A DNA stretch of 64,000 bases from Yeosuana aromativorans (GCF_014646655.1 NZ_BMNR01000003.1:223049-287048), one strand, 5' to 3'. Shown: positions 1 through 10,340, counted from the first letter of the stretch. Translations and numbers: made by a program. The notes: generated from the sequence alone by a model not told the origin.

Positions 1-1759
1 TGTCCCATAATTCTATCTACCTGATTAGAGTTACAGGTTAAACCAGAACATCCTGATGGACAACAAGCGTCCCAATTGTAACTAGGATTTGGACCACCAG
101 TTAAAAACCCAGGGGCAGGACCATATAAATCATTTTGTACATTATCCCAATTTGTTCCATCCCCAAACCAAGTATGATAAAATTCGTTTACACCGTTATC
201 TGAGCCATAATCATACATATTTGATAAATAACAAAAATCAAGGATTAATACCTTGTATATAATGAATGAAGCGCTCTGCAGCCTTCAATGCATTATCATT
301 ATTTGCACTATTAATATTAGAGTTTACATAATCTGTAAACATCAATCCTTTTCTCGCTTTTGTTCCATTACTTCCCCAAACATATTCAGTTAAATTTGCT
401 AAATATGGATCAGTCTCATTTGTAAAGCCCCCGAAATTATTTGAAGAATTCATAGTGTTTGGGTAGGTGTTTTTAATAGTTGAAACTACAGATGTAGTAA
501 CTCCAGGAAGTGATGCGTAGTATAGTAATATTTCTTGATTTTCCTGTTCAAATGGATAGGTGTAATTCCAAAGAAGCATATGGATATTTTGATAATTATT
601 TTCTGTATATGTCTTATAGGTAGAATTATTTGTAGCATCATACAAATGAATAGCAGTTCTCATTTTATAAGCAAATCTTCCATAAGTATCTGTTTCTTGC
701 TGTCCGGCACCAATACCTACAGAGTTATATGATGAACTGTTGTTTTCCCAAATAACATTTGGGTTAGAATCTGCCCACTCCCAAGCTTCTGTGGCACTTT
801 GTAATAAAGTAGCACTATATGCGGTCATCCCTAACTCATTAAATATTTTTGAACCAAATGCAACTGCTGACGCTAGTGTAGAGGTTGTATTAACGCCTCC
901 ATATAAACTTTGGCCATTAGCAGAAGAAGGAGGAGAAGCATGCGATAAAGCTACAATACTAATCATAAAACCATCAGGTTCTTACAATTTTAAAAGATAA
1001 TCCATTCCCCATTTGACCTCATCAATAAGATCTGGAATACTATTCCCTGAATATGGTAAATTATAATCATCTCCCCATGCTAAAGGATTTTCTTTGTAAG
1101 CTTTAAGCATATCTACGATATAATTTGCTGTCCAAGGTGTGTATTTATTATAATCGCCAGCATTAAACCATCCTCCACTTACATCCTTTTGGCTTGCTGC
1201 ATTAGTTGGTGTATCATATTTTCTGCATTGTGGATCTTGTAAAGCCCCCTAAATGACTTGCTCCATCAGCCCAATTTGTTCCTGCATATTGTGATTCTTT
1301 CGCATAACCTGCTCGTTGATAGAAAAAATGTTCTAACTGCATGTTTAAGGACTTCCTCATAAACATTTTCTGCAATTACAAACTCATATGATTTTAAGTT
1401 TTGATTAATATCTAAAATACAATAAGTCCAGGGAGTTTCAAAGGATGAAAATCTAACCACCAAGCTCTGTCTCCTGAGGATGCTTCTTCTGTTCCAGATT
1501 TATAAGGAACAGAATTGCCAGTAAATACTTGAACATTATTTGTAGCATCTACCAATGCGTAAGGGAATTCTGGAGCAAATGACTCTGAAGCATCAAATCC
1601 CGTTAAAGGATCTCTCATCATTCCTTTTTTTTCTGAAATGGGTCTGTATCCAAATTGATCTATAACAATATATTTGGATTGTGTTTGGGCAAAAAAGAGA
1701 TATGGGATTGTTAGGATTAAGATTAAAAATAAAGCTTTCATCTGTTTATGGTTTTTCAA
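1..1759 (-). pseudogene. Decayed GH9 endoglucanase-like gene, cut by window start
   Basis: Conceptual translation gives a signal peptide, a CelD_N Ig-like domain starting YIVIDQFGYRP, then a GH9 (alpha/alpha)6 catalytic domain with the GGWFNAGDYNKY block and the late YLSNMYDYGSDN and NEFYHTWFGD blocks. The reading frame is broken five times: a 1-base loss near 1427, one extra T in the run at 1323-1328, one extra G in the run at 1245-1249, a TAA at 982-984 that replaces the expected Gln in LLKLQEPDG, and a frameshift at about 238-241. It is the last gene of the mannan operon, 150 bp after the GH5 gene. GH9 enzymes cut beta-1,4-glucan or glucomannan backbones, so its loss narrows the locus to mannan. 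Three of the four indels lie in short homopolymer runs, so sequencing error could explain some of them, but not the nonsense codon as easily. The C-terminus lies outside the window. Confidence 0.9.
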
Positions 1760-1906
1760 ATGTATCAGATGGAATTACCAGTTAATATTCATGCTAAAGG
1801 CTTAATTCATAACAATTTGGATTCGTATAAAAGTACAAAATCAGATTTAAAAAGTTCATTGCAATAAAAAAACCTGTAATTAAAATATGGATTATGGAGT
1901 TTTCAA

Positions 1907-3226
1907 CTAATCAAATAACGTTTCATTAGATTCTTTAATAAGCTTAAGTGTTGAAACATCTGAAGCAAATACAGAGTTTAAACCTTGAGGCTCTTGTGGT
2001 GGATCTGCCGTAAAATCGTCACCATGTTGCCATTTACCATTTTCAGGATTTGTTTTTGCAAAACCAGCAAACCCCCAAAAATTTAATCCTGCAAGTATCC
2101 CTTGTGTTTTATAACTTTCAGAAATTCTATTGAAAATAGCTTTATAAAATGTGTTTCTGTTTTCTACTGAGGCCTCTGGTGACAAACTTTCTTTTTGGCG
2201 AGGAAACCCGAATTCAGACATGACAATAGGTTTATTAAGTTTTTCAGCCACTACAATATGTTCATCCATATATTCAAAAGCTTTTACAATAGATTCCTGA
2301 GTGGTTTGAGCTTCATTATTAATATCATACCATCCCCAATTTTTTGGCCACATGTGTATGGCTAAATAATCAATGTTTTTATTATCATGTAATCGCTCAA
2401 ACATATCTATATCTTCTAAGAAACCATGTTTTCCTTCTGTTCCAGTAGATATTAAATGATTTGGATCTAAAGTTCTTATTAAATCAACGGTTTCATTTAA
2501 CCAACTTGCAAATGCTTTTTCATGATCTGGAGTCATTAGCACTCGAGGTTCATTAGCTACTTGCCAAGACATAATGGTATTATCTTCAGTGTATTTAATA
2601 CCTGAATAAGTGTTTTTTCTTCCTATAATAAATTTAAGATGATTATAATAGGCTTCTTTACAAGGTATACAACTTTGAAATTGTTTGGTATAATTCATAA
2701 ACTCATCCCAAGAATATTGCTCTAAAAAAGGGTTTGGAACCTCTCCATAACCGTTCCACTTTAGGTATTCTGACATGCCCCCTGACCAAATCCAATTGTT
2801 GTTTAAATACAAAACAGCATACATTTTTCGTTTGCGCATTTCGGCCATCAGAAAATCCAATCCATCTAATAAATCTTCATTATAAACTCCTTGTTCTGGC
2901 TGTAATGCAGGATGTACTCTAGAATCTCCTCCATCTCCTTCGGCTCCAACTAAAATACGAAGGTTATCAATTCCAACCTCTTTCATTAAGTCTAATTCTT
3001 TTATAAGTCGTTCTCTATCTCCAATATTTTTAGCTGCTATTAATGGACCGTACCAATAATTTGCACCTACAAAATAATAAGGCTTATCATCTTTAATAAA
3101 CTGAGCGGCTTTGATGGTTATTTGTTTAATATCTACATTTCTAACATATTTTCTGTACTTAGCACTTTTACATGCAGAAAAAAGTACAATTAGCAATATA
3201 ATAGATAAAGACTTATTGGTTTTCAT
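1907..3226 (-). CDS. GH5 (probably GH5_7) endo-beta-1,4-mannanase, lipoprotein
   Basis: This 439-residue protein has a lipobox ending at C19 followed by a TIM barrel typical of GH5_7 mannanases. The acid/base Glu is E226 in WQVANEPR and the nucleophile is E338 in IVMSEFGFP; HMWPKNWGWY around 291-300 is a family substrate-cleft block. It hydrolyses internal beta-1,4-mannosidic bonds. The residues after the lipid cysteine (KSAKY) lack the acidic export signal seen on its GH26 neighbour, so I infer an inner-leaflet (periplasmic) location. It lies 7 bp downstream of the GH26 gene in a tight operon. Family assignment is firm; the subfamily and the mannan substrate follow from motif and context. 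Confidence 0.92.
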   Translation of the reverse strand: MKTNKSLSIILLIVLFSACKSAKYRKYVRNVDIKQITIKAAQFIKDDKPYYFVGANYWYGPLIAAKNIGDRERLIKELDLMKEVGIDNLRILVGAEGDGGDSRVHPALQPEQGVYNEDLLDGLDFLMAEMRKRKMYAVLYLNNNWIWSGGMSEYLKWNGYGEVPNPFLEQYSWDEFMNYTKQFQSCIPCKEAYYNHLKFIIGRKNTYSGIKYTEDNTIMSWQVANEPRVLMTPDHEKAFASWLNETVDLIRTLDPNHLISTGTEGKHGFLEDIDMFERLHDNKNIDYLAIHMWPKNWGWYDINNEAQTTQESIVKAFEYMDEHIVVAEKLNKPIVMSEFGFPRQKESLSPEASVENRNTFYKAIFNRISESYKTQGILAGLNFWGFAGFAKTNPENGKWQHGDDFTADPPQEPQGLNSVFASDVSTLKLIKESNETLFD

Positions 3227-3233
3227 TTTAAAA

Positions 3234-4781
3234 TTAGTTTGGTAGTATATACATGTCGGACAATTCGTTTAGAAGTGCCGCTTTTGGCTTATTAGTAAAT
3301 TCAATAAAATCTGATGTATCTGGCAATCCAGGTACTGGGGTACAATACGTTTTTTGAGTATTATTCCAAAACATCATAAAACCAACCTCAACATTATTAT
3401 TGGTTATGGCACTATATAAATTATTAGAAAAGAATCCAGAAATCGGATTGTTTTCACCTGGTGTAACAAAATAGCCTGTTTCTGTAAAAGCCGCTATTTT
3501 AACTCTTTCTATCGCTAAATTTGAAATAATTTGAAGTTTTGCATTTGCATTATCTACCCCTGTTTGTCCTTGATTATCAAAATCTCCATAATTGTCCATT
3601 CCTAATACATCTACATAATCATCACCTGGATATCTTTCCAAATATTCGGTCTCAGAATTAAAACTATTGTCTGGTGAAAACGCAAAAAGCATATTAGTTA
3701 CATTTAAGGTATCCCTTAAATATTCAACTGTAAATTGCCAAAGCGTTTTATATTCTTGAGGTGTGCAATAAGAAGCTCCCCACCAAAACCAACTTCCGTC
3801 AAATTCATGGAATGGTCTGAAAATAAAGGGCACTAATTTACCATCGTTCCCTACCATGCTTTGAGCAACTTCAGCGACTTTTTCAAGTTTTTGTTTGTAA
3901 TACTCATGATTTTCTCCTCCTGGTAAAATGCTAATAAAAGCATTAGTTTTCTGGAAATCTGTCATATTAGCCGTATAAAACTCGGTACCGTTATAAGGTT
4001 CTCTTAAGTGCCAAGTAAATACATTTACCATCCCTTTATTATAGGCTTCTATGGCATCAGTTTTAATTCGTTGTTCTTGTTGATAATACCAATTTGTAGA
4101 AGTGCCATCGTTATTATCATCTGTAATAAACATAAAGTCGGATCCTAATAATCCAGGATCATTTCCAGTTGTTTTTTTTATATCTGAATCTCCAGAATTA
4201 TCATTATAGAAACTACTAAAAGCATTATGTTGACCTATAATGAATTTTGTTTTTGATAAAATTTTTAAATTATAAAATAAGGCAATTGTTTCTGATGTAG
4301 CGTTAGGATTTACCATAAAAGAGGCCGTATTTTCAGGTTGCAAAACAAAAATTTCAGTATTGTCTAAAATAGAAATAATTGCGGTTTTTTGCGAACCAAT
4401 GGTTACATTTTCATTATTAGTACTATTCAAGGTTATTATTACAGTTTCTGTTTCTTCCATTGTAGTATCATTAAGTACATTTAATGGAATTGTTATAATA
4501 GCACTATTAGCAGGAATAGTTATGGTGTTATTTATTGTTTGGTAATCTGTTCCATTAGTTGCGGTCCCGCTAATTGTATAATTTATTGTTGTTGAATTAT
4601 CAACTTTATTTGTCAGTGTTAAAACAAATAATCCGTTACTAGATGGTTCTGAAACAATATTATTTGTAGCTGTAATATTTACGGTTGTTGTTAAAATTGT
4701 ATCTATTGAATCGTCTTTAGAACAGCTATATACGAAAACAGCTATGAATATGATTGAGGTGATTTTTTTGATATACTTCAT
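3234..4781 (-). CDS. GH26 endo-beta-mannanase with N-terminal Calx-beta domain, surface lipoprotein
   Basis: The lipobox ends at C20 and is followed by SKDDS, resembling the Bacteroidota lipoprotein export signal, so surface display is inferred. Residues about 32-142 form a Calx-beta-like repeat domain (GTATNGTDYQ block, ending ISILDN), probably a spacer holding the enzyme off the membrane. The GH26 barrel fills about 155-515, with acid/base E326 in FRPFHEFDGSWFWWG and nucleophile E434 in AFTETG. It cuts beta-mannan outside the cell to supply oligosaccharides to the SusCD pair. It sits 3 bp downstream of the epimerase gene. It has the same fold as the GH26 gene at 9010-10191, but that protein lacks the Calx-beta domain and the acidic signal. 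Confidence 0.93.
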   Translation of the reverse strand: MKYIKKITSIIFIAVFVYSCSKDDSIDTILTTTVNITATNNIVSEPSSNGLFVLTLTNKVDNSTTINYTISGTATNGTDYQTINNTITIPANSAIITIPLNVLNDTTMEETETVIITLNSTNNENVTIGSQKTAIISILDNTEIFVLQPENTASFMVNPNATSETIALFYNLKILSKTKFIIGQHNAFSSFYNDNSGDSDIKKTTGNDPGLLGSDFMFITDDNNDGTSTNWYYQQEQRIKTDAIEAYNKGMVNVFTWHLREPYNGTEFYTANMTDFQKTNAFISILPGGENHEYYKQKLEKVAEVAQSMVGNDGKLVPFIFRPFHEFDGSWFWWGASYCTPQEYKTLWQFTVEYLRDTLNVTNMLFAFSPDNSFNSETEYLERYPGDDYVDVLGMDNYGDFDNQGQTGVDNANAKLQIISNLAIERVKIAAFTETGYFVTPGENNPISGFFSNNLYSAITNNNVEVGFMMFWNNTQKTYCTPVPGLPDTSDFIEFTNKPKAALLNELSDMYILPN

Positions 4782-4784
4782 TTT

Positions 4785-5966
4785 TTAAATATTTAACATA
4801 ATACATGCCCTTGTTGTATGGTAAGGAGCTTTCCACATACTTACTTTATCTTCTTCTGTATATGGATTTCCGTTTGTATCTACTCTAAAAAACCATTCGC
4901 CATTTTTGTGATCTATAAGGTGTTTTTTTGTGTAATCCCAAATCTTTATTGAGGCTGCTATATAGTTTTTATTAGATTTTAAACTATTGGCATATTTCAA
5001 TCCTATTAGAGCTTCTACTTGAGGCCACCAATGTTTGTCTGTGTCGGTGTGGTTTGTTGTTAGTTTTTTTTCGTTTAAAACGGCGCCATCATCATCGATT
5101 GCTTCTTTTAAAAAGGTGTCGGCTATTTTTAAGGCTGTGGCGTTGGCTTCATTTAGTAAAGCTTTGTTATTAAGCTGTTTTGTGGCTTCAATAACTAACC
5201 ATGCTGTTTCAATATCATGACCATAAGAAACTGTATTGCTTAATAAATTCCAGTGGTCATCAAAAAACAAATCATAATGATTTTTATCATTTAAGAATTT
5301 TTGAAAAAATACTTCTATAAGAATTTTTAATGAGTCTCTTAATTGGTTATTATCATAAATTTTAAGCAAATTAGTATAGGCTTCTAAAACATGAAGGTGT
5401 GTGTTCATGGTTTTAGAAGCATTCATATCTTTTTCACTTAATCTCATATCTTCAATAGGCGACCAATCTTCATTAAACGCTTCAAAATAACCTATATTTA
5501 TAGTGTCTTTTGCATGTTCTTCTAGAAGTTCAAATAACTCTATAGCCCAATTTTTAGCGACTTCATTCTTAGTGAAAATATAATATTCAGACAAGGCGTA
5601 AATGGCAAAAGCTTGTGCATAAACTTGTTTACGCTTGTTTACAGGGTTTCCTTTGTAATCAAGTTCCCAAAAAACACCTTTATAAGTATTATCTTTAAAA
5701 AAAGTTTTTAAATAAACGAACGCTCTATCACAAATGACTTGATATTCATCTGTTTTTAAATGATTGGAAGCTACTGAAAACGACCAAAGAATACGTGTAT
5801 TTAAGATGATACCTTTGGTTGCTTTTGGTACTATTTGATTGTAATGGTTTATTTTACCTACAAACCCTCCATGCTCATGGTCTAAAGTATTATTAGACCA
5901 ATAGGTTAAGATATTCTTTAATTCAGAATTAAGTTCTGATTTAAGTTGTTTATAGGATTCCATCAT
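4785..5966 (-). CDS. Mannobiose/cellobiose 2-epimerase (AGE family)
   Basis: This 393-residue cytoplasmic (alpha/alpha)6-barrel protein belongs to the N-acylglucosamine 2-epimerase superfamily. It interconverts the reducing-end glucose and mannose of beta-1,4 disaccharides (EC 5.1.3.11). Visible active-site candidates are R58, H250 in VSYGHDIETAW and H383 in WKAPYHTTRA, matching the Arg-His-His set of characterised cellobiose epimerases. In the mannan pathway it turns mannobiose into mannosylglucose for the GH130 phosphorylase. Its ATG shares one base with the TAA of the GH130 gene, so the two are translationally coupled. The next codon is also ATG, so the start could be 3 bp later. Confidence 0.93.
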   Translation of the reverse strand: MMESYKQLKSELNSELKNILTYWSNNTLDHEHGGFVGKINHYNQIVPKATKGIILNTRILWSFSVASNHLKTDEYQVICDRAFVYLKTFFKDNTYKGVFWELDYKGNPVNKRKQVYAQAFAIYALSEYYIFTKNEVAKNWAIELFELLEEHAKDTINIGYFEAFNEDWSPIEDMRLSEKDMNASKTMNTHLHVLEAYTNLLKIYDNNQLRDSLKILIEVFFQKFLNDKNHYDLFFDDHWNLLSNTVSYGHDIETAWLVIEATKQLNNKALLNEANATALKIADTFLKEAIDDDGAVLNEKKLTTNHTDTDKHWWPQVEALIGLKYANSLKSNKNYIAASIKIWDYTKKHLIDHKNGEWFFRVDTNGNPYTEEDKVSMWKAPYHTTRACIMLNI

Positions 5967-7141
5967 TAATAAAGACCTTTGTTTCTATCTATGAGATTTA
6001 AAATTGTTTCTACAGAACCTGCAGATGTAAATTTATCTTCCGGAGAGTTTATACAATAATCAACCAATTTATCTACGGTTGAGGTTGCTACATGCATTCG
6101 TGTATCGCATGATGCGTAATAGATATAAACCGTTCCATCGTCATCTGCAATCCAGCCATTTGAAAACAATACATTAGAGACGTCTCCAACACGTTCTTCT
6201 TTTACAGGGGCCATAAAATAACCAGCAGGATGATGAATTACTTTTGAGATATCGTTTAGATCTGTCATAAACATATACAAGGTGTAACGCAGTCCAGCCG
6301 CCGTATTTCTTACACCGTGAGCTAGGTGTAGCCAACCTTCATTTGTTTTAATTGGGGCAGGACCTAATCCATTTTTGAGTTCGTAAATGGTATGGTACAC
6401 TTTGTTGTTAATTATTCTTTCGTCTTTAACAATAGGGTTCGTCATATCATCAACATAACCCAATCCTATGCCGCCACCACTTCCAACATCTATAAACCCT
6501 TGTTGAGGTCTTGTGTAAAGTGCATATTTTCCATTAACAAAATCAGGGTGAAGAACGACATTACGTTGTTGCCCAGTATTTGAAATTAAATCTGGCAGTC
6601 TTTCCCAAGTTGTTAAATCTTTTGTTCTTACTATGCCTGCATTTGCAATAGCACTACTTGTATCATCTTTCGGTACGTTAGGGTCTTTACGTTCTGTACA
6701 AAAAATGCCATAAATCCATCCGTCTTCATGCTCAACTAAGCGCATGTCGTAAACGTTTGTGTCTGGGTTGCCTTCAATTTGAGGAATCACACATGGCTTG
6801 TCCCAAAACGTAAAATTATCAATGCCATTAGGGCTTTCAGCCATAGAAAAAAATGACTTTCTATCATTCCCCTCAGTTCTAATACATAATAAATATTTGT
6901 TATACCACTTCATAGCTCCCGAATTCATAACTGCGTTAAATCCTATGCGCTCTAAGGCGTTTGGGTTTGTTTCTGGATTTAAATCATATCTCCAATGAAT
7001 AGGAACATGATCTGCAGTTACTACAGGGTTTTTGTATCTATTATATATTCCGTTTGACTTAGAAACAGGTTCATTTTTTCTACAAACTAATTTTTGGTAA
7101 GCTTCTTTTACCTCTTCTATATGTTTAACTGTTGTTTGCAA
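5966..7141 (-). CDS. GH130 4-O-beta-D-mannosyl-D-glucose phosphorylase
   Basis: This 391-residue five-bladed beta-propeller belongs to GH130 subfamily 1. The likely proton donor is D132 in NVYDMRLVEHEDGW, corresponding to the catalytic Asp of the Bacteroides fragilis enzyme; phosphate-binding residues are expected in the FRPQQ-like and HGVRN blocks. It phosphorolyses beta-1,4-mannosylglucose to alpha-mannose-1-phosphate and glucose (EC 2.4.1.281). No signal peptide is visible, so it is cytoplasmic. Pairing with the epimerase and a symporter is the known Bacteroidota mannan catabolic set. It lies 22 bp downstream of the symporter gene. Confidence 0.94.
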   Translation of the reverse strand: MQTTVKHIEEVKEAYQKLVCRKNEPVSKSNGIYNRYKNPVVTADHVPIHWRYDLNPETNPNALERIGFNAVMNSGAMKWYNKYLLCIRTEGNDRKSFFSMAESPNGIDNFTFWDKPCVIPQIEGNPDTNVYDMRLVEHEDGWIYGIFCTERKDPNVPKDDTSSAIANAGIVRTKDLTTWERLPDLISNTGQQRNVVLHPDFVNGKYALYTRPQQGFIDVGSGGGIGLGYVDDMTNPIVKDERIINNKVYHTIYELKNGLGPAPIKTNEGWLHLAHGVRNTAAGLRYTLYMFMTDLNDISKVIHHPAGYFMAPVKEERVGDVSNVLFSNGWIADDDGTVYIYYASCDTRMHVATSTVDKLVDYCINSPEDKFTSAGSVETILNLIDRNKGLY

Positions 7142-7163
7142 TTTGTTTTAATTTAAATAATTA

Positions 7164-9002
7164 TTAATCTAATTCTTCTTCTAATGTGTTCCACCAATAT
7201 TTTTTCAATAAAAATAAGCAAACAACTAAAACGGCTAATGAAATATATAATGGTGTGCTTTGTCTAAATATAAGATACATTGGTATGATTACTAATGCTG
7301 TTTGTGCAATAATTCCAATGGCAACATTGAACATGTCTCTTCCAAAATCTGAATTTTTTTTGAAGTTTGGATCTTCTAATTTTAATTTTTCGTGAATGGG
7401 TTTCCAAAAACCCCACGGTCGTACGTTTTTATAGAAATTCTTTAGTACGCCTTCTTCGGTTGGAGGTGCAGAATAAGTTCCTAGAATTGACCCAATAAGA
7501 GAAACTACAAGTAAAATAGGAAATAAATACAGCCCCAACACATTTGGAAGTAACTCAGGGACAATGGCCGCGGCTAATAATCCTGATGCCATACCCCAAA
7601 AAAAACCTTCTCCATTGAAACGCCACCAGTGCCATTTTAAAATATTGGCGCCTACATAACTTCCATATAACACTGAAACAATCCATTGTAATACTGAATT
7701 TACATCTTTTGCAAACAAGCCTAGTATGATGCTAATAAAAACGACAATAATCCCGGTCCCATAATTCATGTTTTTTATTTGATTTGCACTAGCGTTTGGA
7801 TTTTTATATTTTAAATAAATATCATTTACTAAGTAGGCTTGTGCCGCATTTAAAGTTCCTGCAAAGGTTGACATAAATGCGGATATTAAACCAGCTAATA
7901 AAAGTCCTAATAAACCAACTGGAACAAACTCTTTAATGGCTGTAGGAAGGATTAATTCAAAATCAATATCTCCGGAAACGGTTAATAGATTTAATTTTTC
8001 ATAATACACCAATGCTAAAGCTGCAAAACCAGCAATCATTAAATAACGGATAGGCATTAAGATTACCGATACAAACCCGCTCATTTTTGATGCTTCGGAA
8101 GATGATTTCGTTGACAATATTTTTTGCATATCGTAAGTTGGAGCTGGACCTGCAAGACTTACCAAAACACCTTTAAACACCATCATCATAAAGAAAATAG
8201 TAAATAAGTTAAAGCCGTCTTCTTTAATTTTTTGATTGACCTCTGGAATTATAGAACTCCAATCCATATTTAATTTCCAGTCAAAAAACGGGCTCAACCA
8301 ACCATCTGGTACATTAAGGGTGTTTTCGCCAATCGCTACAAAACCTAAATATCCAATCACGAATGCAGCAATCGTCATAATTGCAAATTGAACAACATCT
8401 GCCCAAACAATACCAGACATACCACCTAGGAGTGAATAGAAAACTGCAAAAAGTGTAAACATAATACCATAAAAATGAGGAACGAACTCAGGCGACACAG
8501 CAAAAGGAACATAGTTGCCTACTATTTCCCAAGGGATAAAAATCTCTATAAATTTACCTAAACCAATAAAGCCATAGGCTAAATAACCTAAACACATGAC
8601 CAGTGCAAAAACCACTACAATGATGTGTGATAGTTTAGCACCTTTTTTAAAGCCAAACCGAGTACCAATCCATTCAGCTCCTGTAGTTGCATTAGAACGT
8701 CTTAACCATTTTGACAGATACACCATTAAAAATATTTGATTAAATACAGGCCATAGCCAAGGAATCCAAGCGCTTTTTATACCATAAACAAACATAATAG
8801 TAACAAGCCAAATAGTGCCAGAAATATCAAACATTCCTGAGGCATTAGAAAGACCTAACATATACCAAGGAATAGATTTCCCTCCTAATAAATAATCATC
8901 TTTGCTTAGTTGTGCTCTTTTTCTAAGCAACAAACCTATTAAAATTATGGTGACTAAATAGGCTGCTATAATCAATAAGTCAAAAGTGTGAAGTAATTTC
9001 AT
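7164..9002 (-). CDS. Sodium:solute symporter (SSS family), probable mannobiose importer
   Basis: This 612-residue protein has about 13-14 hydrophobic helices. It opens with an SSS-type helix and the loop LSKDDYLLGGKSIPWYMLGLS, and GGMSGIVWADVVQF is a conserved family block. It should import sugar with Na+ across the inner membrane. The substrate is inferred from context: it lies between the periplasmic GH26 (7 bp upstream) and the cytoplasmic GH130/epimerase pair, which fits mannobiose or mannosylglucose. The C-terminal ~100 residues form a soluble segment followed by two more helices, as in other flavobacterial sugar symporters of this type. Confidence 0.88.
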   Translation of the reverse strand: MKLLHTFDLLIIAAYLVTIILIGLLLRKRAQLSKDDYLLGGKSIPWYMLGLSNASGMFDISGTIWLVTIMFVYGIKSAWIPWLWPVFNQIFLMVYLSKWLRRSNATTGAEWIGTRFGFKKGAKLSHIIVVVFALVMCLGYLAYGFIGLGKFIEIFIPWEIVGNYVPFAVSPEFVPHFYGIMFTLFAVFYSLLGGMSGIVWADVVQFAIMTIAAFVIGYLGFVAIGENTLNVPDGWLSPFFDWKLNMDWSSIIPEVNQKIKEDGFNLFTIFFMMMVFKGVLVSLAGPAPTYDMQKILSTKSSSEASKMSGFVSVILMPIRYLMIAGFAALALVYYEKLNLLTVSGDIDFELILPTAIKEFVPVGLLGLLLAGLISAFMSTFAGTLNAAQAYLVNDIYLKYKNPNASANQIKNMNYGTGIIVVFISIILGLFAKDVNSVLQWIVSVLYGSYVGANILKWHWWRFNGEGFFWGMASGLLAAAIVPELLPNVLGLYLFPILLVVSLIGSILGTYSAPPTEEGVLKNFYKNVRPWGFWKPIHEKLKLEDPNFKKNSDFGRDMFNVAIGIIAQTALVIIPMYLIFRQSTPLYISLAVLVVCLFLLKKYWWNTLEEELD

Positions 9003-9009
9003 AAAACAC

Positions 9010-10191
9010 TTATAGTTTAGATTTTAGTTTGTTAATATCATTTAAAAATAATGTTTTTGGCTGTTTTGCAAACGCTTTAAAATCGGCTTCACTTTTATGT
9101 CCTTTGTACGACACATATTGTTCACCTTTAGTACCATTTCTCCAAAAGAGTATCCAAGCAATTCCAGAGTTTTCAATAGTTGGATATAATACCTTAGAAA
9201 ACCAATTTTGGTCTGGAGAAGTATCTTGAATAAACCAATTATTGCCATCTAACTTATTAACACCAGTTTCAGTAAGCGCATATAACTTACTTCTTTCCGT
9301 AGCAATATTTTTTATAATTTTTAAATCATGTTCCAGAGAGTTAACGAATTCAAAAGAATTTTGAAAATCATAAATATCAATTCCTAATATGTCCACAAAA
9401 TTATCACCTGGATAATAATCCATATATGCATCATTGGGACCTAATCTATTAGGAGAATATGTATAAACTAAATTGTGTATGTGGTAGGTATCTCTCAATA
9501 AATAGACGGTATTTCTCCATAATTGGATGTATTCAATTGAATTGCAATTAGGGTTTCCCCACCAAAACCATCCACCGTTCATTTCGTGGAATGGTCTAAA
9601 AATTATTGGAATGTCTTTTCCTTTAAACTTTAAAGATTTTAAAAAGGTTGCTACTTTATTTATCCATTCCTCATATTTATCAACATAGATTCCGTTACCA
9701 ATAATTTTTTCTACAGCAGGCGTTTTGTCCCAAGAATCGCCATTTGTTACGGGGTTGTCTGCATGCCAACTTATAGTTATAATGCCTCCTTTACTAAAGG
9801 CATCAATTATTAATTGTCTCATAGTGTTAAATGGGACGTCGTCTAAGTTATTCTCATTTCCTGTCTCAATCCCACTAATATCAAATCCATAAACGGCAGG
9901 AAAATCACCTACAACATCATTTACATCACTTTTAATCATATTAGGAAAATCAGCCTGTTTCCATCCAATGCCATATGAAGTATCATCTTGATGACCAATG
10001 GCAAATCCTTCTTTAGAAAGATAGAATAATTCCTTATGAAGTTTTTTAACCCTTTTTGACGTTTTAGTATCAACTAACGTTGGTTTTTTGTAAACTGTAT
10101 TATAAAAAGGTTTACATGAACTAAAAAAAAGGACTACTAACCCGATAGCAAAACTTTTGTATAAATAAAATATTTTGTTCTTTTTACTCAT
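9010..10191 (-). CDS. GH26 beta-mannanase, lipoprotein (probably periplasmic)
   Basis: This 393-residue lipoprotein has a lipobox LFFSSC ending at C26, then KPFY with no acidic residues, so I infer that it stays on the periplasmic side. The GH26 barrel has acid/base E203 in FRPFHEMNGGWFWWG and nucleophile E308 in ALTETG. It may release mannobiose from imported mannooligosaccharides, like the mannobiohydrolase-type GH26 enzymes, but mode of action cannot be read from sequence. It is the first gene of the seven-gene minus-strand mannan operon and is divergent from the AraC regulator. Confidence 0.92.
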   Translation of the reverse strand: MSKKNKIFYLYKSFAIGLVVLFFSSCKPFYNTVYKKPTLVDTKTSKRVKKLHKELFYLSKEGFAIGHQDDTSYGIGWKQADFPNMIKSDVNDVVGDFPAVYGFDISGIETGNENNLDDVPFNTMRQLIIDAFSKGGIITISWHADNPVTNGDSWDKTPAVEKIIGNGIYVDKYEEWINKVATFLKSLKFKGKDIPIIFRPFHEMNGGWFWWGNPNCNSIEYIQLWRNTVYLLRDTYHIHNLVYTYSPNRLGPNDAYMDYYPGDNFVDILGIDIYDFQNSFEFVNSLEHDLKIIKNIATERSKLYALTETGVNKLDGNNWFIQDTSPDQNWFSKVLYPTIENSGIAWILFWRNGTKGEQYVSYKGHKSEADFKAFAKQPKTLFLNDINKLKSKL

Positions 10192-10340
10192 TAATTCTTG
10201 TTTTATGATAATTTAATACCATATATAATATTAAATATATAATTTTGTTGTTACAATTTTATGAAATTCAAAAATAACTATATACTGAGCATAACAATGA
10301 TATTATTTTATCAATATGTTAAAATATAATTACACTAAAA
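10192..10340. promoter_or_regulatory. Divergent promoter region, mannan operon and araC-type gene
   Basis: This is the AT-rich gap between the divergent GH26 and AraC genes. On the minus strand a TATTTTTG box (positions 10276 to 10269) matches the Bacteroidota -7 consensus TAnnTTTG and could drive the mannan operon with a leader of about 70 nt. On the plus strand TAATTTTG at 10240-10247 could drive the regulator. No good -33 TTTG is seen for either, as expected if an activator is needed. The assignment rests on pattern only. Confidence 0.45.

Noticed and set aside
535-1000. Plus-strand open frames opposite the GH9 region
   Set aside because: The minus strand translates to clear GH9 blocks across the breaks; the plus-strand frames have no recognisable content and are shadows.
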